Of a stretch of 64,000 nt of DNA, positions 1-7,607 are shown piece by piece. The position numbers and the translations under genes were made by a program. The stretch lies in assembly GCF_902859915.1 (NCBI RefSeq), contig NZ_CADIKK010000032.1, forward strand, positions 29,330-93,329, given 5' to 3'. The notes beneath the pieces are model-generated. The model was not told the DNA's origin. It worked only from the letters and a program-made list of their open reading frames with translations, and made no database searches. The DNA is from Paraburkholderia ultramafica (GTDB taxonomy: Bacteria; Pseudomonadota; Gammaproteobacteria; Burkholderiales; Burkholderiaceae). Every line of letters starts with the position of its first letter. The stretch's first letter is position 1.

Positions 1-65
1 TGTTCGCAGAGCTTTTCGATGGCGGCCCGAATCGATTGCTGGTCTTCAGTGAGTTCGAAATTCAT
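1..65 (-). CDS. Acyl-CoA dehydrogenase, N-terminal fragment (runs off the left edge)
   Basis: The minus-strand ATG at 65 opens a frame that reads MNFELTEDQQSIRAAI and continues past base 1. This opening, with the TEDQ motif followed by an amphipathic helix, is typical of the first helix of acyl-CoA dehydrogenases, FAD enzymes that desaturate acyl-CoA. Only 21 codons are visible, so the substrate class cannot be told. It starts 61 bases after the stop of the chimeric CoA-transferase gene on the same strand and is probably co-transcribed with it. Spacing upstream shows only a weak ribosome site (GGGACG). It could be another flavoprotein with a similar start, but the acyl-CoA dehydrogenase reading fits the CoA-transferase neighbour. 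Confidence 0.6.
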   Translation of the reverse strand, partial: MNFELTEDQQSIRAAIEKLCE

Positions 66-126
66 TTCAACGTCCCGTGAGGTACTTGCGTTTCATGGAG
101 CACGCGCAGCGCGCAACACGGCGCGC

Positions 127-1041
127 TCAAAGCGGAAACACGCCGACCAGCACCGCGGTCAACACCATGATGACGGTGGCGGCGAAAAGAAACGGAATCG
201 TGAACTTCTGGTGCTCGGCGAGTTCGACGCCCGTCAGGCCGACGATCAGAAACGTCGCGGGCGTCAACGGACTGACCGGAAAGCCGGTCGTCATCTGGCC
301 GAGCAACGCGGCCTGCGCCATCTGGATCGGCGGCACGCCGAGCAGCTTGCCGCTCTCGGCGAGCACCGGCAGGATGCCGAAATAAAACGAGTCGGGATCG
401 AACAGCAGGCTGAGCGGCATCGACACGAGCACGAGCACGAGCGGCATATGGCGCGCATGCTCGACCGGCACGTGTTGCACCAGCACCTGCGCCATCGCCG
501 TAAGCATGCCGGTGCCGGACATGATGCCGGTGAACGCGCCGGCCGCGAGCAGCACGCTCGCCATCATCAGCGCGGCCTTGGCGTGCGCGTCGATGCGCTC
601 GCGCTGCTGCCTGACATCCGGAAAATTGATGATCAACGCCGCGACCGTGCCGAAGCCGGACACCCGGCAATGCACGAGCCGCGGAAAACGCTCCTGCAGC
701 GTGTCATAGCCGAGCCCCCAGCGCTCCAGCGTGCCGATCTTGAAGTTTTCGACCAGCACGTCGGCGCTGTCGAGCAATTGCAGCAGCTTCGCGCGTTCGC
801 TTTGCTGCGTCAGGTCGAGCGCCACGCCCAGCTTGTTGCGGTTCACGCCGAGGAAGTACGAGGCCGTGTCGCCGTCGAACGGCGGGCCCCAGGTGCGGGT
901 TTCGTCGCCGTTGGGCGGTTCGACCTTGATCACGTCCGCGCCGTGGTCGGCGAGGATCTGCGTGCAATACGGACCACCCAGCACGCGTGACAGATCGACG
1001 ATGCGAAGGCCCGCGAGCGAACCCGGCGTGAGATTGAGCAA
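127..1041 (-). pseudogene. Chimeric ORF: CaiB/BaiF CoA-transferase N-terminus fused to CitMHS citrate-transporter C-terminus
   Basis: The 304-residue frame has two unrelated halves. Residues 1-130 match the N-terminus of class III CoA-transferases (GLRIVDLSRVLGGPYCTQIL, then ADVIKVEPP, then NRNKLGVALDL). From about residue 131, right after VHCRVSGFG, the sequence becomes a hydrophobic transporter like the C-terminal 40 percent of CitMHS citrate/H+ symporters (AALIINFPD, GIMSGTGML, SFYFGILPVLAE, LLGQMTTGFPVSPLTP). A complete CoA-transferase has about 400 residues and CitMHS about 430, so both parts are truncated. The junction lies near base 650. The simplest reading is a deletion between two tandem same-strand genes that kept the frame. 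An assembly chimera cannot be excluded. Neither activity is expected: the transferase lacks its catalytic Asp region and the transporter lacks its first helices. Confidence 0.8.
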
Positions 1042-1261
1042 GGCTTGTCTCCTGATGGCCGGCTGACGGTAGCGGCCATTAATTCCTGCATGTGAATAAA
1101 ACTTTATGCTCAGGAAATGTTGAAGTCAAGCGGGCCACGGGCAAACACCAGGTCCTGGCCAGTGCGCACGAAGGCGGCGACGCGCATTGCTGCAGCGCGG
1201 TCGATTGACGCAGTTTCAGCGCAGACGGGCAGAACCAGCACGCAAAGATAATCAGGAAAAC

Positions 1262-1275
1262 TTGATACCCATCAA
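1262..1275 (+). promoter_or_regulatory. FNR/ANR box upstream of cydAB
   Basis: The sequence TTGATACCCATCAA is a perfect match to the FNR/ANR consensus TTGAT-N4-ATCAA. It sits 178 bases upstream of the cydA ATG, inside the 412-base gap 1042-1453 that otherwise holds no gene. AT-rich sequence about 30-40 bases downstream (GGCTTAAAAC, 1302-1312) could be the -10 region. FNR-type regulators activate high-affinity oxidases when oxygen falls, so the site fits its downstream gene. I see no other clear site in this gap. Confidence 0.75.
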
Positions 1276-1453
1276 AGAGTTGTCGCCCTAAGAAGCAAAA
1301 TCGGCTTAAAACAAGGTGGTTTTTTGACGCACGTCGCGGTGCAGCAGAAAGTTTCCTCATCCCCTACTCTTGCGCCATCTGCCAACCGCAGTGCGCACCG
1401 ACACCGGTCGACGCGCGTAGTCCGCTCTCGCGGCCATCACGCACAACACGCTC

Positions 1454-2866
1454 ATGAACTCAGCACTATCGGCATTCGATCTCGCCCGCATCCAGTTTGC
1501 GTTCACCGTCTCGTTTCACATCGTGTTTCCGGCACTCAGCATCGGCCTCGCCAGTTTCATTGCCGTCCTCGAATGGCGTTGGCTGAAAACCGGCAAGGCG
1601 TACTACAAAGATCTTTGCCTGTTCTGGTCAAAGATTTTCGCAGTGGCCTTCGGCATGGGCGTCGTCTCCGGGGTGGTGATGAGCTATCAGTTCGGCACCA
1701 ACTGGTCGGGCTTCTCCAGTTTCGCGGGCCCCATCACCGGACCGCTGCTGATGTACGAGGTCATGACCGCGTTCTTTCTCGAAGCGGGCTTCCTCGGCAT
1801 CATGCTGTTCGGCTGGCAGCGCGTGAGTCCGCGCGCTCACTTCGGCGCCACGCTGTTGGTGGCGATCGGCACGCTGATCTCGACCTTCTGGATTCTCGCG
1901 TCCAATAGCTGGATGCAGACGCCGCAAGGCTTCGAGGTCGTGAACGGCCACGTCGTGCCGCTCGACTGGTTCAAGATCATCTTTAATCCGTCGTTCCCGT
2001 ACCGGCTCGCGCATATGGCGCTCGCGGCGTTCATCGTCGGGGGGCTGGTGGTGTCGGGGGTGGGCGCATGGCATCTGCTGCGCGGACGGCGCGATCCGGC
2101 CGTGAAGAAAATGTTCTCGATGGCGCTATGGCTGCTGCTGATCCTCACGCCGATCCAGGCGTTCGTCGGCGATCAGCATGGTCTGAACACGCGCCAGTAT
2201 CAGCCGGCGAAGATCGCCGCGATCGAAGGCCTGTGGGACACCGAAAAAGGCGGCACCGCGCTGAACCTGTTCGGCATTCCGGACATGAAGGCGGAGACCA
2301 CCCGCTACGCCGTGTCGATTCCGCACCTGGGCAGCCTGATCCTCACGCATAGCTGGGACGGCGAAATTCGCGGCCTCAAGGAATTCCCGCCGCAGGACCG
2401 CCCGAACTCGACGGTGGTGTTCTGGAGCTTTCGCATCATGGCCGGGCTCGGCGTGCTGATGATCGTGATGTCGCTGGCCGCGTGGGCGCTGCGCCGCCGC
2501 GAACGCCTGTTCGAATCGAAGTGGTTCCAGCGCTGCGCCGTCGCGATGGGCCCGACCGGTTTCATCACGCTGCTGGCCGGCTGGGTCACCACCGAAGCGG
2601 GCCGCCAGCCGTGGGTCGTGTACGGCGTGATGCGCACCTCGCAGGCCGTGTCGCCGCTGAGCACGCAACAAGTCGGCATCTCGCTGATGGCCTTCGTGGT
2701 CGTCTACTTCCTGGTGTTCGGCACCGGCATCTACTACATGCTCAAGCTGATGCGCTCGGGTCCGGCGCTGCCGGGACTCACGCCGCATGGCGGGCCGCGC
2801 CATGAGCCGAATCAGACCGCGCGCCGCCCGCTGTCCGTCGTCGAGCAGATGATCGACGCCGCCTGA
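1454..2866 (+). CDS. cydA: Cytochrome bd-type ubiquinol oxidase subunit I (CioA-like)
   Basis: Subunit I of the quinol-oxidising bd oxidase, an inner-membrane complex that reduces O2 to water without proton pumping. The 470 residues carry the expected haem ligands: His22 (SFHIVFP), His187 (YRLAHM) and a Met near 329 (SFRIMAG), plus the conserved acidic pair Glu102 and Glu110 (MYEVMTAFFLEAGF). The GRQPW motif is at 383-387. The Q-loop is short compared with the roughly 520-residue E. coli CydA, as in the cyanide-insensitive (CIO) branch. cydB follows after 35 bases and the FNR/ANR box upstream suggests induction at low oxygen. No strong ribosome site precedes the ATG, but the start agrees with the family N-terminus. 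Confidence 0.95.
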   Translation: MNSALSAFDLARIQFAFTVSFHIVFPALSIGLASFIAVLEWRWLKTGKAYYKDLCLFWSKIFAVAFGMGVVSGVVMSYQFGTNWSGFSSFAGPITGPLLMYEVMTAFFLEAGFLGIMLFGWQRVSPRAHFGATLLVAIGTLISTFWILASNSWMQTPQGFEVVNGHVVPLDWFKIIFNPSFPYRLAHMALAAFIVGGLVVSGVGAWHLLRGRRDPAVKKMFSMALWLLLILTPIQAFVGDQHGLNTRQYQPAKIAAIEGLWDTEKGGTALNLFGIPDMKAETTRYAVSIPHLGSLILTHSWDGEIRGLKEFPPQDRPNSTVVFWSFRIMAGLGVLMIVMSLAAWALRRRERLFESKWFQRCAVAMGPTGFITLLAGWVTTEAGRQPWVVYGVMRTSQAVSPLSTQQVGISLMAFVVVYFLVFGTGIYYMLKLMRSGPALPGLTPHGGPRHEPNQTARRPLSVVEQMIDAA

Positions 2867-2901
2867 GTCGAACCATAACCCAACCACTTGCGAGAAAGAA
2901 A

Positions 2902-3906
2902 ATGGACGTAACCGTCGTGTGGGCCGCGATCATCGCGTTGGGCCTTTTCATGTACGTCGTGCTGGACGGCTTCGATCTGGGCATCGGCATCGTCTTCCCG
3001 TTCTTCCCCGACGAGAAGGAACGCGACCTGATGATGAACACCGTCGCGCCCGTCTGGGACGGCAACGAAACCTGGCTGGTGCTCGGCGGCGCCGCGCTGT
3101 TCGCGGTGTTTCCGGTGGTGTATTCGACCGTGCTGTCCGCGCTGTATCTGCCGCTGATCTTCATGCTGGTGTGCCTGATCTTTCGCGGCGTGTCATTCGA
3201 GATCCGCGCCAAGGCCAATCGCACCAAACACCTGTGGGATCTCGCGTTCATCGGCGGCTCGGCGGGCGCGACGTTCTTCCAGGGCATCGTGCTGGGCGCG
3301 TTCCTGCAAGGCATTCCGGTGACCGACGGCGCCTATGCCGGCGACGCGTTCGGCTGGCTCACGCCGTTCAGCCTGCTCACGGGCCTCGGGCTGGTCGTCA
3401 CCTATGCGCTGCTCGGCTGCTGCTGGCTGGTGGCGAAGACCGAAGGCGATCTGCAACGCCGGCTGCATCGCGTGGTATGGCCGCTCACGCTGGTGCTGCT
3501 CGGCTTCATCGCGCTGGTCAGTCTGTGGACCCCGCTGCAGGACCCGACGATCGCGCAACGCTGGTTCCATGACAACCTCTTCTACCGTCTGCTGCCGGTG
3601 CCGTTCCTCGTGGCGATCTGCGCGTTGTTCATGTATCGCGCGGTGCGTGCGCGGCATCACAACACGCCGTTCGCGCTCGCGCTGCTGCTGGTGCTGCTCG
3701 GCTACGCGGGGCTGCTGGTGAGCCTGTGGCCGTATGCGATTCCGTCGAGCGTAACGCTGTGGGAAGCGGCCGCGCCGCGCTCGAGCCAGACCTTCACGCT
3801 GGCCGGCGCAGCGGTGATTCTGCCGATCATCATCGCCTATACGACGATGGGTTACTGGGTATTTCGAGGCAAGGTGCGTCATGGCGACCAACATCATTAC
3901 CACTAA
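2902..3906 (+). CDS. cydB: Cytochrome bd-type ubiquinol oxidase subunit II (CioB-like)
   Basis: The haem-free partner subunit of the bd oxidase, 334 residues with several hydrophobic helices. Family signatures visible are LDGFDLGIGIVFPF at 20-35 and VWDGNETWLVLGGAALFAVFP at 50-70. The start is supported by a purine-rich site (GAGAAAG) just upstream. The C-terminus ends in a His-rich tail (HGDQHHYH). The gene lies 35 bases after cydA and overlaps the next small gene by 26 bases, which indicates one operon with translational coupling. Confidence 0.95.
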   Translation: MDVTVVWAAIIALGLFMYVVLDGFDLGIGIVFPFFPDEKERDLMMNTVAPVWDGNETWLVLGGAALFAVFPVVYSTVLSALYLPLIFMLVCLIFRGVSFEIRAKANRTKHLWDLAFIGGSAGATFFQGIVLGAFLQGIPVTDGAYAGDAFGWLTPFSLLTGLGLVVTYALLGCCWLVAKTEGDLQRRLHRVVWPLTLVLLGFIALVSLWTPLQDPTIAQRWFHDNLFYRLLPVPFLVAICALFMYRAVRARHHNTPFALALLLVLLGYAGLLVSLWPYAIPSSVTLWEAAAPRSSQTFTLAGAAVILPIIIAYTTMGYWVFRGKVRHGDQHHYH

Positions 3907-4072
3907 GCCGAGCGGCTCGAACACCGCTCGCCACGCGTCCCCTGTGCGCAGACGCAAACTGCCGGGCTGGCTTTGGTTCATCGCGCTATGGTGCTTCGGC
4001 GTGGCGTCGGCGATGTCGCTCGGTTTCGCCTTCAAGCTCCTGATGAATGCGACGTTATTTGCGGTCAAATAA
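3881..4072 (+). CDS. DUF2474-like small membrane protein of the cyd operon
   Basis: A 63-residue protein with a basic N-terminus (VRRRKLPGW) and one hydrophobic helix (about 30-55). Small single-helix proteins encoded just after cydAB in Proteobacteria form the DUF2474 family and are presumed accessory subunits comparable to E. coli CydX; the Trp-rich LPGWLWFIALW entry into the helix fits that family. It overlaps the end of cydB by 26 bases in another frame, so its translation is probably coupled to CydB. Assignment rests on size, topology and position; assembly or stability support for the oxidase is inference. Confidence 0.75.
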   Translation: MATNIITTKPSGSNTARHASPVRRRKLPGWLWFIALWCFGVASAMSLGFAFKLLMNATLFAVK

Positions 4073-4357
4073 ACTGCCGCTGGCGTGTGCTTTCATCCAG
4101 CGCGCATAACCTTTCGGAATCCTGCGTGGGCGGCTTCAAAAAGGAGCCGCGCGGCTCGTCTACGTAGCAAGCCGGAACCTATGCGCGGGAGACCTGCCTT
4201 ACACTTGACGTGGCGCATCGAACCAGCCGGCGATCGTACCAATAGAGCGCGTCACGGGTGCGGCCAGCCGGACGGCGCGCCGCGCCGCCGATCGGCGCAA
4301 GCAACGCGGGGTAGCCGGCCATGATGCGGCTCACGAGGATAGAAGTACAACGAGACC

Positions 4358-4372
4358 CTACCACGGTGGTAG
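4358..4372. promoter_or_regulatory. Perfect palindrome upstream of the response regulator
   Basis: CTACCAC-G-GTGGTAG is a perfect 7-bp inverted repeat around one base, ending 34 bases before the ATG at 4407. Its place suggests an operator, possibly for autoregulation by the NarL-type protein it precedes. The remainder of the gap 4073-4406 (334 bases) has no convincing gene. Confidence 0.45.
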
Positions 4373-4406
4373 TCCACAACGGGCAGGCCCGACTCGCGGA
4401 GACATC

Positions 4407-5210
4407 ATGAAGTTTCTTGTGGCCGACGACCATGAACTGATCCGGCAAGGCGTCAAGGGCATGCTGCGCGGACTCGACCCCGACGCCCAGTTCGACGAAG
4501 CCGATAGCTGGGAAACCCTCGCCAGCGCCGCGCGGCCCGACGCCGATCACGATCTCGCGATCGTCGATCTGCATATGCCGGGCATGACCGGCGCGTCGTC
4601 GCTCGAAGTGCTGTTGAAGGCGAACCCCGCGCTGCCGGTGGTCGTGCTGTCCGCCGAGGAGTCGCCGGACGAAATGCGCGCGGTGCTGGCCGCCGGCGCG
4701 CTCGGCTTCGTACCGAAGCGGCAGCCCGCCAGCGTGATGCTCAAGGCGATCGAACTGGTGCTGTCGGGCGGCGCTTATGTGCCGATGGAAGCGCTGAGCC
4801 TGCTGGGCTCGCGCGACGCGCCGGCGGCGCCGGCACGCGCTGAAGCGGCAACCACTGGGGCAATGGCTCAAGGCGCGGCTCAAAGCGGGGCTCAAGACAC
4901 GGCCGTGCAGTCCGCCGATCGACAGGGGTCCGGCCAGGGCGGCGCCACGCTCACCGAACCCATCACGCAAGTGCCGGCGCTGCAGCCGCATCAGCAGCAT
5001 CTGCTGGAAAACCTGTCGCCGCGTCAGCAGGACATCATGCGGCTCGTGCATCGCGGCTGGACCAACAAGATGATCGCGCGCGACCTGGGCGTCGCGGAAG
5101 GTACGGTCAAGGTGCATCTGTCGGTGATCTTCCGGGCGCTTGGCGTGCATAACCGGTCGACGGCGATCGCGGTGATCAACGGCTGGCTGGAAGCCGGCAA
5201 GACCTTGTAG
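4407..5210 (+). CDS. NarL/FixJ-family response regulator
   Basis: A 267-residue two-component output protein. The receiver domain spans residues 1-120 with acidic residues Asp7 and Asp8, phosphoacceptor Asp54 (IVDLHMPGM) and conserved Lys104 (FVPKRQ). A long low-complexity linker rich in Ala, Gln and Gly (about 135-190) leads to a LuxR-type helix-turn-helix (LSPRQQDIMRL to EGTVKVHLS, about 200-262). It is expected to bind DNA as a phosphorylated dimer. The hybrid kinase gene converges on it from the other strand 96 bases away and is its likely partner. The linker is unusually long for the family. Targets are unknown; the palindrome just upstream may be one. Confidence 0.9.
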   Translation: MKFLVADDHELIRQGVKGMLRGLDPDAQFDEADSWETLASAARPDADHDLAIVDLHMPGMTGASSLEVLLKANPALPVVVLSAEESPDEMRAVLAAGALGFVPKRQPASVMLKAIELVLSGGAYVPMEALSLLGSRDAPAAPARAEAATTGAMAQGAAQSGAQDTAVQSADRQGSGQGGATLTEPITQVPALQPHQQHLLENLSPRQQDIMRLVHRGWTNKMIARDLGVAEGTVKVHLSVIFRALGVHNRSTAIAVINGWLEAGKTL

Positions 5211-5267
5211 CCGCCTTGTAGTGCGCTTGCCGCACTTAACGCGAAAGGCAAGGCAAAAGACTTTCTA

Positions 5268-5299
5268 CGGGCGGCCATCACAGAGAGTCAGGCCGCCCG
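5268..5299. terminator. GC-rich hairpin between convergent kinase and regulator genes
   Basis: CGGGCGGCC (5268-5276) and GGCCGCCCG (5291-5299) form a perfect 9-bp stem with a 14-base loop, between the stop codons of two convergent genes. There is no long T-run, so termination is probable but unproven. Confidence 0.45.
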
Positions 5300-5306
5300 C
5301 CCCCGT

Positions 5307-7232
5307 CTACTTCTGCGATTCGCTTTGCGACTGCGTCTGCGAGCCAGACCCCGGTGCGCCCGGCGGCACGCTCGCCGCTTCGCCGATCGCGCCATGCTTC
5401 ACGTCGCTCTGCGCGTCATTGCCCGCCACTTTCTCCCGCAACGAAAGCGCAGCCGCCGTCCGTCCCTTGTCCAGCTCGGCCTGCTGCCACAACATTTCCA
5501 GCGTGCGCCGCAAACGCGCGGGCGTCACCGGTTTATGCAGCACCGGAATGCCCTGTAACGCGAGCGCCGCCAACTCCGCCGACGCCATGTCGCCGGTAAT
5601 CAGCAGCGTCACCACGTTGTCGTGCCCCGCGCGCGCGAGCACGCTGCGCACGGCAGTCAGCGCCTGCGCGCCGGTCCGGTGATTCGCCAACTGGTAATCG
5701 CATAGCACCGCATCCGGCACGAAACCGTTTTCGAGCGCCGCGAGCGCCTCGGCCTCGTCGCGCGCGCCGAGCACGCTGCACCCCCAGCGCCCCAGCAGAC
5801 TCGTCAAGCCTTCGAGAATCGACGGCTCGTCGTCGATGCACAGCACGCGCCGCCCCTGCGCCGACGGACCGCCCGCCACGGCTTCATTCAGGCTCGCGAC
5901 GATCCCGCCGGCGTCGCCCGCCTGCACCGGAAAGCGGAACACCGAGCCGCGGCCCGGTGCGGAGCACAGTTGCAGTTCGCCGCCGAGCATGCCGACCAGC
6001 CGCTTCACCGTCGGCAAACCAAGGCCGTGGCCCTGGCGCGCGTCGCGTTGCGGATTGGCGGCCTGATAGAACTCTTCGAAAATGCGCTGGTGCTCGTCGG
6101 CTGCAATGCCGATGCCCGAATCGCGTACTTCGATATAGCCGCCCGTCTGCCGCCCCGCGCGGCGAAAGCCCAGCCAGATCGCGCCGTCCTCGGTATAGCG
6201 CACCGCGTTCGACAACAGGTTGCTCAGCACGCGTTCGAGCAGCACGGGATCGTCGTAGACGACCATCGTGGTCGGCGCGATGCGCAACGCGAGTCCCTTC
6301 GCCGCGGCCTGCGGGCGGTACTGGCTGCCGACCCGCTCGAACAGTTCGGAGAGCCGGAAGTGCAGCCGGATCACCTGGGTCACGCCGCTTTCGAGCCGTG
6401 CAAGATCGAGCACCTGGTTGAACAGCTGATTCAACGCCTCGACGTTGTAGACGATGTGCTCGGCGGTCTTCGCATGCTGCGCGGGCGTCGCCGCGGTGTC
6501 GTTGAGCGACGCCGCCAGCAAACCGATCGCATGCAGCGGCTGGCGCAGATCGTGGCTGGCGGCGGCGAAAAAGCGCGTCTTCGCGAGACTCGCTTCTTCG
6601 GCGAGCCGCTTTTGCGCCGCCAGCGATTCCGCCAGATACTGCTGATCGATCCGCGCCTGCACGACCTGGCGGAACAGCTTGCGATAGCTCATCGCGTAGA
6701 CGTTGATCGCGCAAAAGAAAAACGCGAGGACGATCGCGAGAATCGTGCGGTCGAACGTATGCGAGCCGAAGTGCAGCACGATCGACGGAAACAGCAGGAA
6801 CGGAATCGCGGTCGAAAAGTTCAGCAGGTCGAAGCCGTTCGACATGAATACGCCGGCTGCCAGCGTCACGAGCATGACCGTGTGCAGCAGCGGCAAATCG
6901 GTTTGCGGACTCTGGAACGCGAACCACACCGCGAAGCCGGGCCCGCTATACAGCAACACGCCGCGCAACGCGTGCAGGTAGATCCAGTCGCGCGGCGAGA
7001 CCAGATGGGGATAGCGGCGATTGAAGATCCACAGCGCGAGACTGCCGCAATTGGCAGCCGCATAGAAACCGAAGCACGCGATGAACAGCGGCGGCGACGG
7101 GATTCTCGGCCAATAGATCGCCACCAGCACCGCGATCGAAAACCAGTGCGAAAAGAAAGCGATCGGATCTTGTGCGTACAGCACGCGCACCAGGTCTTCG
7201 TCGATGGCACGCTGGATCGGGTCGGCCCGCAT
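5307..7232 (-). CDS. Membrane-bound hybrid sensor histidine kinase
   Basis: A 641-residue protein starting at the ATG at 7232, chosen because AAGGAGA lies 7-8 bases upstream; the longer frame to 7355 lacks a site. Residues about 30-185 hold roughly six hydrophobic helices as a membrane sensor. The HisKA box is ASHDLRQPLHAIG with His near 227. The ATPase domain shows the N-box (SNLLSNAVRYT, about 336-346), DSGIGIA and GHGLGLP. A C-terminal receiver domain (VLCIDDEP, then CDYQL with Asp about 511, then HKPVT) follows. The tail is low-complexity (SQTQSQSESQK). It converges on the NarL-type regulator, its probable phosphorelay target. The membrane signal is unknown. Confidence 0.88.
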   Translation of the reverse strand: MRADPIQRAIDEDLVRVLYAQDPIAFFSHWFSIAVLVAIYWPRIPSPPLFIACFGFYAAANCGSLALWIFNRRYPHLVSPRDWIYLHALRGVLLYSGPGFAVWFAFQSPQTDLPLLHTVMLVTLAAGVFMSNGFDLLNFSTAIPFLLFPSIVLHFGSHTFDRTILAIVLAFFFCAINVYAMSYRKLFRQVVQARIDQQYLAESLAAQKRLAEEASLAKTRFFAAASHDLRQPLHAIGLLAASLNDTAATPAQHAKTAEHIVYNVEALNQLFNQVLDLARLESGVTQVIRLHFRLSELFERVGSQYRPQAAAKGLALRIAPTTMVVYDDPVLLERVLSNLLSNAVRYTEDGAIWLGFRRAGRQTGGYIEVRDSGIGIAADEHQRIFEEFYQAANPQRDARQGHGLGLPTVKRLVGMLGGELQLCSAPGRGSVFRFPVQAGDAGGIVASLNEAVAGGPSAQGRRVLCIDDEPSILEGLTSLLGRWGCSVLGARDEAEALAALENGFVPDAVLCDYQLANHRTGAQALTAVRSVLARAGHDNVVTLLITGDMASAELAALALQGIPVLHKPVTPARLRRTLEMLWQQAELDKGRTAAALSLREKVAGNDAQSDVKHGAIGEAASVPPGAPGSGSQTQSQSESQK

Positions 7233-7607
7233 CGGGCGTTCTCCTTGTCGGGCACGGCAACTTCGGTGAGGGAGCGCGCCAGCCCGGCGACTCGGGCGAT
7301 ACGGGCCGGGCGGGGTGCGCCGGCGCTGCGCAGCGGGCACGGCATGGTGGGGCAACGGCGAAGCAATTGCGCGGGGCGGCGTTCCGGTGCGGCGGAGGCC
7401 CTCTCCTCAGACGAATAACACGTATCTCGTCGGAAGGTTTACCCGGCAGTTTACCCATCAGCTACCACTTAATCCATATAGGCGAAGAACTCGCCGCGAA
7501 CCATACTGGATTCACATTCCAGCGCGGCTTCAACGCTCCACGCTTCCCTTGCCGGCCCGCAGTTGAGGCTCACCGCGCTCCTTGCCTGACCCCTCACGGA
7601 GGTTTTC
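7233..7607. other. Divergent intergenic region with GTTTACCC direct repeats
   Basis: This 375-base gap separates the divergent kinase and ECF-like genes and must hold both promoters. Two copies of GTTTACCC occur at 7437-7444 and 7449-7456, spaced 12 bases start to start, about one helical turn. This could be a tandem protein-binding site. No further gene is supported here. Confidence 0.35.

Noticed and set aside
1079..1360. 93-residue minus-strand ORF upstream of cydA
   Set aside because: Low-quality composition, no ribosome site, and it covers the FNR box region.
5970..7418. 482-residue plus-strand frame opposite the hybrid kinase
   Set aside because: Composition typical of shadows; overlaps every kinase motif in antisense.
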